Assembly (NCBI GenBank): GCA_029880025.1
Contig: JAOUPE010000059.1
Coordinates: forward strand, 1-8,175
DNA length: 8,175 nucleotides
From: Caldifarciminota bacterium
GTDB lineage: Bacteria > Hydrothermota > Tepidihabitantia > Tepidihabitantales > JAOUPE01
Direction: 5' to 3'
Made by a program: the position numbers and the translations under genes. Positions 1 through 6,194 of this stretch are shown one piece after another. The notes beneath the pieces were generated by a model. The model had not been told where the DNA came from, did not search any database, and saw only the letters and a list, made by a program, of their open reading frames with translations. Within the stretch, counting starts at the first letter, position 1. Each line of letters opens with the position of its first letter.

Positions 1-459
1 AACCAGAAACAGAAATCGGACCGGTCGCTCAAAGATACCGGTATTGCAATCCTTACCAATCCCCTGGGCACGCGCTCGGATATAACTTACCAGTAATGAA
101 GCAAATAAAGCGAGGAAAATGAGCACACTTACTAATAGGTTATTACGATAGAAAAGAAAGAGACCTAAGAATACGAAGAACTCAGTAATTCGGTCAATGG
201 TCGAATCCAGAAATGCGCCGTTAGGATTGATTCGATTGCTTTTTCTTGCCACCTCACCATCGACGGTATCGAAAAAGCCGACAAAAGCTAAAAAAATACC
301 AGCCGGGATGAATTTACCGGTACCGTATAAATAACCAGCGATAATACTAAAAGGTAAGGAGATTATGGTTAAAAGGTTAGGCGGTATTCGTAAACTGACC
401 AAAAGTTTGACCAATGGTTGTATTGGCTTTCGGGCAATGACTTTATATTCCTCCCGCAT
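1..459 (-). CDS. CDP-alcohol phosphatidyltransferase family protein, partial (3' end beyond the left edge)
   Basis: An open frame of 153 codons runs from an ATG at 459 off the left edge. It carries the complete family signature D-x2-D-G-x2-A-R-x8-G-x3-D-x3-D at D64, D67, G68, A71, R72, G81, D85 and D89, which binds metal and the CDP-lipid. Hydrophobic stretches at about 28-45, 50-63, 95-105 and 110-123 fit an integral membrane enzyme. The family joins CDP-diacylglycerol to an alcohol in phospholipid synthesis. The YIRARAQG and GIFERP blocks near 125-147 recall phosphatidylglycerol- or phosphatidylinositol-phosphate synthases, but the acceptor alcohol cannot be told. The start overlaps the end of rsmI by 17 nt, with a GGAGGG only 2 nt before the ATG. 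That spacing is very tight, so translation may be coupled to rsmI or start slightly downstream. Confidence 0.9.
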   Translation of the reverse strand, partial: MREEYKVIARKPIQPLVKLLVSLRIPPNLLTIISLPFSIIAGYLYGTGKFIPAGIFLAFVGFFDTVDGEVARKSNRINPNGAFLDSTIDRITEFFVFLGLFLFYRNNLLVSVLIFLALFASLLVSYIRARAQGIGKDCNTGIFERPVRFLFLV

Positions 460-1132
460 AACCCTCCACAATCAAAACAATTTCACCTTTCAGTTCACGT
501 TTCTCCAAAATTTCAAGCACCTCACTGATTTTACCTCTTATCGTCTCCTCAAATTTTTTGGTAAGCTCTCGGACTAAAACAATCCTTCGGTCGGTAAAGA
601 TATTTAGCATATCGTTAAGAGTTTTTTTTACTCGATTCGGTGAATCATAGAATATCATTGTTCTTTGCTCATATTTCAAATCTTCCAATTTTTTCTTTTT
701 CCTGCCTTCCCGTTTGGGCAAGAAACCTTCAAAGGCGAATCGGTCCGAAGGTAAACCAGCGATGACGATACCAGCCAGGATAGCTGAAGCACCAGGGATT
801 GAAATCACTTTGTAATTATGCTCGATGGCGGCTCGAATCAGATAGAATCCCGGGTCTGAGATTCCGGGCGTCCCGGCATCTGAAACTAAGGCGACCCGTT
901 TTCCTTGTCTTAGAAGTTCGAGGATTTCTGGGGTTCGTTTTAATTTATTATATTCATGATAACTTATTAACCGATTCTTAATCTGATAGTGGGCGAGTAA
1001 CATGCCGGTTCTTCGGGTATCTTCACACGCAATTAAATCAACTTCTTTCAGGACTGAAAGCGCACGCAAGGTGATATCCTCAAGATTACCAATTGGTGTG
1101 CTGACAATATATAAACCAGATTCTAGACTCAA
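443..1132 (-). CDS. rsmI: 16S rRNA (cytidine-1402-2'-O)-methyltransferase
   Basis: The 229-residue product is a clear RsmI, the SAM-dependent enzyme that 2'-O-methylates C1402 in the decoding centre of 16S rRNA. Visible family blocks are TPIGNL (12-17), EDTRRT (37-42), LVSDAGTPGISDPG (82-95), PGASA followed by GLPSDRFAFEGFLPKR, MIFYDSPNRVKKTL, and GEIVLIVEG near the C-terminus. It is shorter than E. coli RsmI (about 286 residues) and appears to lack the small C-terminal domain, as some family members do. The start is a TTG directly preceded by an in-frame TGA, so no earlier start is possible. No Shine-Dalgarno sequence is visible, but a promoter-like TTGACT-16-TAGTAT ends 7 nt before the TTG, suggesting a leaderless message. 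The downstream phosphatidyltransferase overlaps its end and is probably co-transcribed. Confidence 0.95.
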   Translation of the reverse strand: MSLESGLYIVSTPIGNLEDITLRALSVLKEVDLIACEDTRRTGMLLAHYQIKNRLISYHEYNKLKRTPEILELLRQGKRVALVSDAGTPGISDPGFYLIRAAIEHNYKVISIPGASAILAGIVIAGLPSDRFAFEGFLPKREGRKKKKLEDLKYEQRTMIFYDSPNRVKKTLNDMLNIFTDRRIVLVRELTKKFEETIRGKISEVLEILEKRELKGEIVLIVEGYAGGI

Positions 1133-1139
1133 TCAATAA

Positions 1140-1167
1140 ATACTAAACCGATAATGACGAAAGTCAA
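1140..1167 (-). promoter_or_regulatory. Predicted leaderless promoter of rsmI
   Basis: On the minus strand TTGACT (1167-1162), a 16-nt spacer and TAGTAT (1145-1140) resemble a housekeeping promoter. The -10 box ends 7 nt before the TTG start at 1132, so transcription should begin at or next to the start codon. This supports the TTG start despite the missing ribosome binding site. Confidence 0.5.
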
Positions 1168-1194
1168 GTTATGTAATTTATGCGAATTAATATT

Positions 1195-1839
1195 CTATTT
1201 TCTATTTGGTTTTATGAATTTTGAGAATTCCTTAATCGCATCCTCAGAAAGAGGATGGTTGCCTAAAGACATTATGACTTCGAATGGCATACTCAAATGA
1301 TGGGCACCGGCAAGAACACAATTTACTGCTTCTTCCGCCGTTTTTACACTTGCTGCTAAAATCTCAGTTCGACATCCGGTGGCATTGATTATTTCTCTCA
1401 TCCGGCTGACAAGATATACACCGTCACCAATCAGGCGAGTGGCACGATTCACATAGGGGATTAGATATTTTGCACCTACTTCACAAGCTAGATAAGTTTG
1501 ATAATCACTGAATATTGCAGTTACCGCGCACGGAATCTTGTTGCCGATTTTTTTGATTAAAGCCATATTTTCGGTTTTTGCTGGTATCTTCATGGCAATT
1601 TTTTGGGGAGAGATTTCATGGAATATTTTCGCTTCTTTTTCCATTTCTTCGAGGGTATCTTTGGTCAATTGGTAAAACACCGGACCGGGTGAAATCTCAC
1701 AGAGTTCTTTAATTGTTTCCTTCCAGGGTTTATTGGCCTGGGCAAGCAGTTTTGGATTGGTCGTGACACCAGTTATCAATCCCAATTCAGTAAGTCTTTT
1801 AACCTCTTCATTTATTGCACTATCTAAAAATATTCCCAT
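1195..1839 (-). CDS. Small class I aldolase: fructose-6-phosphate aldolase / transaldolase (TalC/FSA) family
   Basis: The 214-residue protein has the length and blocks of the small single-domain (beta/alpha)8 transaldolase family: LDSA with D6 at the N-terminus, GVTTNPKLL (24-32), MKIPAKTENMALIKKI with the expected Schiff-base K84, AVTAIFS (105-111), GAKYLIPYVNR (122-132), EILAASVKTAEEAVNCVLAGAHHLSMP, and HPLSEDAIKEF near the end. Such enzymes cleave or form fructose 6-phosphate, or transfer dihydroxyacetone units in the non-oxidative pentose phosphate pathway. From memory of E. coli FsaA (Gln59, Tyr131) and Bacillus TalC (Glu, Phe), the matching residues here are Q57 and Y129, which favours true fructose-6-phosphate aldolase activity. 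The ATG at 1839 has no clear Shine-Dalgarno sequence. It lies between the DUF362 gene and rsmI with short gaps on either side. Confidence 0.88.
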   Translation of the reverse strand: MGIFLDSAINEEVKRLTELGLITGVTTNPKLLAQANKPWKETIKELCEISPGPVFYQLTKDTLEEMEKEAKIFHEISPQKIAMKIPAKTENMALIKKIGNKIPCAVTAIFSDYQTYLACEVGAKYLIPYVNRATRLIGDGVYLVSRMREIINATGCRTEILAASVKTAEEAVNCVLAGAHHLSMPFEVIMSLGNHPLSEDAIKEFSKFIKPNRK

Positions 1840-1885
1840 ATATTTCGTTAAAGTAAGGTAAATTACAACAAGTTAATCGACTCTT

Positions 1886-3742
1886 TTAATTTTTGCTGAG
1901 AATTATTTTCTTTTGGATGATACTATTATCGCATTCAAGACGGACCAGATAAGTTCCGTTCGGTAATCGTTTGCCAAAAGAATTGGTTCCATCCCATTGA
2001 GTAATAAAGGCGTCATGTGATTTACTGATTAACTGGATGCTTTTTACTAAGGTGCCTTGATTATCGAAAATTTTGATATTAAATGGTGCGATTAGATTTC
2101 CCTTGATACGGATTGTCGTTTGCGAAGCGAAAGGGTTGGGCTCAATTTCTAATTGGTTTAGATTGCTTGGATTTTTCGATTCGGGCTTTTCTTTCTTTCC
2201 AGGCCCTGGAAATTGAAACAGGAAAATATTCATCTGGTTCGTATCCATTGTCACCGGGTAACCTCTTTGCTGCAGTTGATTGTAGGTGGAAACCAAATAC
2301 TGGTGAAAGGCATTATAAGGAAATCCAAAACATGGTGTACTATCAGAATAGTTACGTCCGCTTCCCGGATTTTCCGTGTTTAGATTATCCGGGTCATGTC
2401 GACCGTAATTGTTTAGCCAGGGATGTCCTTGCCACCAGCTGACTGGTCTTAAAACTCTTCCACCGGCAATGTAGTCTACCGCAACCGGGTCTTTACTGGC
2501 TAAAACCGTATTGAGTCGGGTACAAAGGTTGGTTGGTGCACCCGGACCGGTAGTAATTTCCGCACTCACCCAGGTAGCATCAATAATATTTAAATCGGGA
2601 AAACGCGCCTTACCCATTTCCACACCCAAAAGTCCATCATTAATAACTCGATTATGCATTGCGCCACTGCCAATTGCAGCATAAGATAAAAATCCAATAT
2701 AATGTTTGATTGATGCGGTTACGCCCATCAGGGAATGAGACTTAAGCACTGGAACATTGATAAATTTAAGATGTGCATTATCATAAATCGAATCATGCCA
2801 AATTCCAAGCCGGGTTGAAATCCTTGTTCCATAGACTGTCTTGAATTTCGCATAGGTCATACCAGATGAATCTTCCCTGACATAACCATGATTAGTATCG
2901 CCTTGTTCGTATTCAGAAACCCAACGGTTATTTCCACCATAACCAATCGCAGTCCAATTATAGCCGCTGACTCGGTAACCCTGATTGGCAAAATAGTCCA
3001 TAACCACTTGCATACTCTGAGTCGAATCTTCAGCATTATTTAATGGGTAAGCCCAACTGAATCGCCATTGACCATTTTCCACCAGGCATACTTCACCAAC
3101 AAAAGTGTCGGGATGGGCAACGATTCTGCCAATCAAACCTTTTAGAATGTCGGTATTAGTCATTCCCCGTTCGGGCCATTCGGCATTAACCTTGATTAAG
3201 ACAACATCATCTTTGGCAATTAATCCTGATGTATCGCACCAAGGTAATAATTTTGTCGATTTATAGAAATAGATGCCATGCACTGCCATCAATGAGAAAA
3301 GCGAATCGAGACCGGTATGATAAACGCCTGAAGGATTAGGAAAATTTTTAACGATAAATATTGAAGAAGGATTTGGGTCCGATGAAACTTTCTCGGAAAT
3401 CTCAAAACTAACAAAACCTGGTGCGACTGGATATTTATTATCTTGTTTCGTCTTGAAAAATATTATAAAGGTAATGATGAGGAGAACAATAAGAGGAGGA
3501 ATGGCAAATTCCTTTCTAATCCTAAATCGAAGTGGTTTAATTTGGCGGATTATATAAGGTAGAGCAAGACTGCTAAGAAAAAAGATGCTGTTGTTAGCAG
3601 CGACCCTTTGACAGGGATAAGAAAATCGGGATGGTTTTGTACCACTGCGGATGATTAACCAGAGCAAAGAACCAACACCAATAACGATGTAATTTGTTTT
3701 AAAGAAATCTAATATCCGATGCAAAATTGAATTTACTTTCAT
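1886..3742 (-). CDS. DUF362 domain protein with N-terminal membrane segments and FlgD-like C-terminal module
   Basis: The 618-residue product has three parts. The N-terminus holds hydrophobic segments at about 17-32, 52-65 and 79-96, with a GTKPSR...YPCQ motif (34-45) between the first two. Residues about 110-510 are a DUF362 region, seen in IKVNAEWPERGMTNTD (183-198), an INVPVLKSHSLMGVTASIKH block, NIIDATWV and VLASKDPVAVDYIAGG. The last 80 or so residues form an immunoglobulin-like module with WDGTNSFGKRLPNGTYLVRL (583-602), typical of FlgD-Ig or type IX sorting tails in FCB-type bacteria. The bulk therefore probably faces the periplasm or cell surface. DUF362 has no settled biochemical role in this setting, and I see no ferredoxin-type Cys cluster. 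It starts 6 nt after a TATAAT box, without a ribosome binding site. Confidence 0.85.
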   Translation of the reverse strand: MKVNSILHRILDFFKTNYIVIGVGSLLWLIIRSGTKPSRFSYPCQRVAANNSIFFLSSLALPYIIRQIKPLRFRIRKEFAIPPLIVLLIITFIIFFKTKQDNKYPVAPGFVSFEISEKVSSDPNPSSIFIVKNFPNPSGVYHTGLDSLFSLMAVHGIYFYKSTKLLPWCDTSGLIAKDDVVLIKVNAEWPERGMTNTDILKGLIGRIVAHPDTFVGEVCLVENGQWRFSWAYPLNNAEDSTQSMQVVMDYFANQGYRVSGYNWTAIGYGGNNRWVSEYEQGDTNHGYVREDSSGMTYAKFKTVYGTRISTRLGIWHDSIYDNAHLKFINVPVLKSHSLMGVTASIKHYIGFLSYAAIGSGAMHNRVINDGLLGVEMGKARFPDLNIIDATWVSAEITTGPGAPTNLCTRLNTVLASKDPVAVDYIAGGRVLRPVSWWQGHPWLNNYGRHDPDNLNTENPGSGRNYSDSTPCFGFPYNAFHQYLVSTYNQLQQRGYPVTMDTNQMNIFLFQFPGPGKKEKPESKNPSNLNQLEIEPNPFASQTTIRIKGNLIAPFNIKIFDNQGTLVKSIQLISKSHDAFITQWDGTNSFGKRLPNGTYLVRLECDNSIIQKKIILSKN

Positions 3743-3748
3743 AATTTA

Positions 3749-3776
3749 ATTATACTAATCTTTATAAGGCAATCAA
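3749..3776 (-). promoter_or_regulatory. Predicted leaderless promoter of the DUF362 gene
   Basis: On the minus strand TTGATT (3776-3771), a 16-nt spacer and a perfect TATAAT (3754-3749) end 6 nt before the ATG at 3742. The expected transcription start coincides with the A of the start codon, and no Shine-Dalgarno sequence fits in between. Confidence 0.6.
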
Positions 3777-3863
3777 ATGAAAAATCGAACCCAACTCTTA
3801 TTCATTTTTTGAACAAAAGTCGGTGATAAATTATTTCTCTGAGCTTGTCAGTTTTATATCGTC

Positions 3864-3879
3864 AGCCGAGACCTCGGCT
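3864..3879 (-). promoter_or_regulatory. SECIS-like hairpin after an in-frame UGA
   Basis: On the minus strand AGCCGA-GGTC-TCGGCT forms a perfect 6-bp stem with a GGUC tetraloop (loop at 3873-3870). The loop begins 21 nt after the UGA at 3896-3894, that is with 20 intervening nt. The E. coli fdhF selenocysteine insertion element presents a G-U-containing GGUC apical loop at nearly the same distance. No T-run follows, so it does not look like a terminator. Recoding is inferred from position and shape alone. Confidence 0.3.
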
Positions 3880-3893
3880 TCTTGAACCAATCC

Positions 3894-4493
3894 TCAACAA
3901 CCGCTCGTCTGATTGCCAAATGCATACAGGGCAATTTTCAGTTTCTTGATTTCTTCGGTATCAATTTTAGAAAGGTGGCTGGTCAATTCTTCTTTTAGAT
4001 TAAAGGAATAAGTTTGCCATTCCGAGGGTTTTGCTTGATAAATATGCAAGGTTGGGGTGTCAGACATTTCGGCGGTGCTGTAAGCGATTCGAGTCTCGGC
4101 CAGCTCTTTATCTTCGCCATCAAGATAACTCAAAATTATAGCGGCAGTGGCTGAATAATCCTCTCGGTTGGAACGGGCACTAAGACGTGCGCGAACCGAA
4201 AAGTTCTGGTCTAAATCCTCAAGTTTTATGGTCTGAAACAATTGAGCGTAACCGCACCAGATTTTCTTCAAATAAGCATAATGATTCTTATCGACCTTAA
4301 CCCGTTTTATGTTATTCATGCCAGCATAATCCTGGGTTGCAGCTTGCCAGCCAGTATCTAACTCCTGCTCAAAATTGCCGTTAATCAATTCGTCATTGGT
4401 AATCGGTTTATTTTCTTCAGTAACTCCGCAGGAGAAAAGTAAGAAAAAAATTAAGAAAAGACTAAACAAGGTTTTTTGTTCATGGTTTTTCAT
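3894..4493 (-). CDS. Putative lipoprotein, beta-sandwich type; frame continues past UGA to 3831
   Basis: The 199-codon frame begins with a lipoprotein signal peptide: a positive start, a hydrophobic core (about 9-20) and lipobox LFSC with the lipidated Cys at 22. The mature part starts with acidic/polar residues, then ELINGNFEQ and W/Y-rich strands that look like a galactose-binding or carbohydrate-binding beta-sandwich; the ligand is unknown. The frame stops at a UGA (3896-3894) right after ...QTSGC. It then continues for 20 sense codons, including EAEVSADDIKLTSSEK, to a TAA at 3833-3831. That tail resembles the final strand of such domains. Either the UGA is read through (possibly as selenocysteine, see the hairpin at 3864-3879), it is a recent nonsense mutation, or the tail is chance. 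The ATG lies 7 nt after a TATAAT box. Confidence 0.75.
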   Translation of the reverse strand: MKNHEQKTLFSLFLIFFLLFSCGVTEENKPITNDELINGNFEQELDTGWQAATQDYAGMNNIKRVKVDKNHYAYLKKIWCGYAQLFQTIKLEDLDQNFSVRARLSARSNREDYSATAAIILSYLDGEDKELAETRIAYSTAEMSDTPTLHIYQAKPSEWQTYSFNLKEELTSHLSKIDTEEIKKLKIALYAFGNQTSGC

Positions 4494-4500
4494 ATTTTTA

Positions 4501-4528
4501 ATTATATAAAAAAAGGGGAAAGAGTCAA
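4501..4528 (-). promoter_or_regulatory. Predicted leaderless promoter of the lipoprotein gene
   Basis: On the minus strand TTGACT (4528-4523), a 16-nt spacer and a perfect TATAAT (4506-4501) end 7 nt before the ATG at 4493. Spacing and architecture match the promoters of rsmI and the DUF362 gene. It diverges from the sigma-factor promoter at 4602-4629. Confidence 0.6.
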
Positions 4529-4601
4529 TCCGACTGCGAATAGTTCTTATTAATCATTATGATAACGATTCGGGACAATACTCAAAACTTCGATATAAGA
4601 A

Positions 4602-4629
4602 TTGACAATTACGTTAGATAGGCTATATT
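4602..4629 (+). promoter_or_regulatory. Predicted housekeeping promoter of the ECF sigma gene
   Basis: A perfect TTGACA (4602-4607), a 16-nt spacer and TATATT (4624-4629) predict transcription starting near 4636, giving a leader of under 10 nt to the ATG at 4644. A TTG-initiated frame could be drawn from 4602, but that codon is the -35 box itself. This promoter could supply basal sigma factor, separate from the autoregulatory site that overlaps its downstream edge. Confidence 0.55.
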
Positions 4630-4634
4630 TTTGC

Positions 4635-4660
4635 GTAACTTTTATGAAGGCTAATCCGTC
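4635..4660 (+). promoter_or_regulatory. ECF-type promoter site A (autoregulatory candidate)
   Basis: GTAAC (4635-4639, continuing as GTAACTTTT), a 17-nt spacer and CGTC (4657-4660) match four other sites downstream. The predicted start near 4668 lies after the ATG at 4644, so messages from this site would need a later start such as the ATG at 4692. Confidence 0.5.
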
Positions 4661-5219
4661 TTTATTAAATAATGATATTAGAGCCCAAGAAATGGCACGA
4701 ATTGTCGAAGCGGCAAAGCATGAAGATGATGATGCACTGGCTAAACTGTGTAAATACGTTTATGGTAAACTTTTCGGTTATATCTACTATCGAGTCCGAC
4801 AACGTGAAGATGCTGAGGATTTAACCAGCGAGGTAGTGTTGAAGATGGTAAAATCGTTAAATACTCAAAAAGGCAATTTTCTAGGCTGGATTTATCGGAT
4901 TGCGCGAAATCAAATAATTGATTTTTATCGGCAGCGGGCAAGAAAACAAGAGATTAGTCTTGAATCCTTGAAAAAGGATATTCCAAGTCCGGAAGAACCA
5001 AGAGATTACCTGACCGAGAATAGAATGAAAGAAGCGTTAGCTTATCTTACTCAAGACCAATCTGATGTCATCACGCTTAAATTCTTCCAGGAGTATAATA
5101 ATGAGGAAATTGCTAAGATTATGGGCAAAACCGTCGGTGCGATTAAGGTTTTGCAATTCCGCGCACTTAAAGCATTGAGAGAGTATTTTCGAAAGGAGCG
5201 ATATGAAACGAGACATTGA
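4644..5219 (+). CDS. RNA polymerase ECF-family sigma factor
   Basis: From the ATG at 4644 the product has 191 residues. Region 2 spans about 33-101, with DAEDLTSEV (56-64) and FLGWIYRIARNQIIDFYRQR (79-98) for core binding and -10 recognition. Region 4 spans about 126-183, with a helix-turn-helix around EEIAKIMGKTVGAIKVLQFR (154-173) for -35 recognition. There is no region 3, as expected of ECF factors. Its end overlaps the DUF5667 gene by 17 nt, so sigma and presumed anti-sigma are translationally coupled. The start is uncertain. The ATG at 4644 follows a housekeeping promoter but has no ribosome binding site. The ATG at 4692 (176 residues, MARIVEAAKH) lies downstream of the ECF-type site at 4635-4660 and gives a more typical N-terminus. 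It probably drives the five GTAAC/CGTC promoters here. Confidence 0.92.
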   Translation: MKANPSLLNNDIRAQEMARIVEAAKHEDDDALAKLCKYVYGKLFGYIYYRVRQREDAEDLTSEVVLKMVKSLNTQKGNFLGWIYRIARNQIIDFYRQRARKQEISLESLKKDIPSPEEPRDYLTENRMKEALAYLTQDQSDVITLKFFQEYNNEEIAKIMGKTVGAIKVLQFRALKALREYFRKERYETRH

Positions 5220-6009
5220 TGAGGTATTGGATTTCTTATTAACCGAAATCGAAAAGGGAAAAAGGATTGAAGATTGTTTGAAAGAGTTTCCTGAATATGC
5301 TTTGGAACTGGAGCCGCTTTTGAGATTAGCGACTGAGCTGAATGATTTGCCAAAACCCGAAACTCGACCGGAAGCGATAGGCGAAGCCTTACGTAAAGTG
5401 AGAGCTTTTGTTGCCGAGCGAAGACAAGCCAAAAAGAGATTTCCTTTAGTTAGATTTTTCTCGTTACAGCCGGCAATAGTTCGGGTTGCTGCGGTTGTAC
5501 TGTTAATCGTTTTGATTGGCTGGTCGAGTCTGGCGCTCAGTACCAGGAGTATGCCGGGTGATTTCTTTTACCCGATAAAACTCGTATCGGAAAAAGTTCA
5601 GTACATATTCACAATCAATCGGGAAGGAAAGGCAGAACTGCGTCTGATTTTTGCCGACAAAAGAACCGAAGAATTGGTAAAGATGTTTAATCGGAACGGA
5701 AAATTCAACAAAGAATTGTTGAATGCGATGTTAAATGAAGCACAATCGGCATTGTCCCAATCCGAGTTAATGACCGGCAGCGATTCAAAAATGCTCTTAG
5801 AAAAAGTTGCCAATCTTAATCAATACCAGAAAAAAGTCCTGGAGGGGATAAGGCAGAGGTTCTGCGGTTATGATACTTCAATATTGGACGAAGCGATAGT
5901 CTTATGCTTCGAACGGCATTGCTGCATTCAAAATAAATTAAATCCCCAGTCCGGTATCGAACCTGACGTTTACTATCGGGCTTGGACCAGGCGCTGCAAT
6001 TGGCGCTAG
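5203..6009 (+). CDS. DUF5667 membrane protein, presumed anti-sigma factor
   Basis: The 268-residue product has a cytoplasmic N-terminus with DCLKEFPEYALELEPLLRLA (24-43), a motif usual in DUF5667 proteins partnered with ECF sigma factors. One transmembrane helix follows at about 91-112, then a DUF5667 region from MPGDFFYPIKLVSEKV (117-132) to about 245. The start has a good ribosome binding site (AAAGGAG) inside the sigma gene, whose end it overlaps by 17 nt. Role by context: it holds the sigma factor at the membrane until a signal is sensed outside. The distal domain contains C221, C235, H239, C240, C241 and C265, which could bind metal. The last 23 or so residues are oddly rich in W, R and C. 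The +1 frame from about 5941 reads more naturally to a TAG at 6082-6084, so a frameshift near the end is possible. Confidence 0.82.
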   Translation: MKRDIDEVLDFLLTEIEKGKRIEDCLKEFPEYALELEPLLRLATELNDLPKPETRPEAIGEALRKVRAFVAERRQAKKRFPLVRFFSLQPAIVRVAAVVLLIVLIGWSSLALSTRSMPGDFFYPIKLVSEKVQYIFTINREGKAELRLIFADKRTEELVKMFNRNGKFNKELLNAMLNEAQSALSQSELMTGSDSKMLLEKVANLNQYQKKVLEGIRQRFCGYDTSILDEAIVLCFERHCCIQNKLNPQSGIEPDVYYRAWTRRCNWR

Positions 6010-6049
6010 GTCCGATTCTGAAAGTATCGATAAAAAGTCAAAAAATCCC

Positions 6050-6074
6050 GTAACTTTTTATATTTTCAATCGTC
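6050..6074 (+). promoter_or_regulatory. ECF-type promoter site B (before hairpin RNA)
   Basis: GTAAC (6050-6054, continuing as GTAACTTTT), a 16-nt spacer and CGTC (6071-6074). The expected start, several nt after CGTC, falls near the 5' base of the hairpin that begins at 6083. No translatable frame of useful length follows at once, so the product is likely RNA. Confidence 0.55.
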
Positions 6075-6082
6075 TATATTTA

Positions 6083-6156
6083 TAGGGCGACAGGAAATTC
6101 TATGACAGCGAGTTCACCTTGATTAGAATTTCAAAGCCAATCTGTCGCCCTAACCA
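6083..6156 (+). ncRNA. Candidate small structured RNA (stress-induced)
   Basis: Two nested perfect inverted repeats define the element. The outer stem is TAGGGCGACAG (6083-6093) with CTGTCGCCCTA (6142-6152), 11 bp. The inner stem is GAAATTCTA (6094-6102) with TAGAATTTC (6124-6132), 9 bp. The 5' strands abut directly, while the 3' side has a 9-nt bulge (6133-6141); the apical loop is 21 nt and may hold a small CGAG/CTTG stem. The predicted start of ECF-type site B lies at its 5' foot, and a short TTTT (6157-6160) follows the 3' foot. The only ATG frame inside is six codons. I match it to no known family. It could be a small RNA, or a leader or attenuator for the genes downstream. Confidence 0.45.
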
Positions 6157-6194
6157 TTTTACCGATTAGAAAATTTAATAGGAATAAATTTGTT

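Noticed and set aside
2113..2442. Plus-strand open frame inside the DUF362 gene
   Set aside because: It lies antisense to a gene with clear domain motifs and has no recognisable features of its own.
3864..3879. Rho-independent terminator of the lipoprotein gene
   Set aside because: No T-run follows the stem on the minus strand, and the hairpin lies inside a frame that remains open.
4602..4643. N-terminal extension of the sigma factor from a TTG at 4602
   Set aside because: That TTG is part of a perfect TTGACA -35 box with a matching -10 box, so the message should start after it.
4672..4830. ATG at 4672 soon after ECF-type site A, opening another frame
   Set aside because: It is out of frame with the sigma gene and the short product has no protein-like features.
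5037..5432. Antisense open frames over the sigma and anti-sigma genes
   Set aside because: They are shadows of well-supported coding regions on the plus strand, without promoter or ribosome binding site.
6083..6152. Miniature transposable element with 11-bp terminal inverted repeats
   Set aside because: No target-site duplication flanks it, only one copy is present, and the promoter fits an RNA explanation better.
6083..6156. tRNA-like element: about 74 nt with a paired foot followed by ACCA
   Set aside because: The outer helix is 11 bp rather than 7, the inner helix joins it directly, and no D-arm, anticodon arm or proper T-arm can be drawn.
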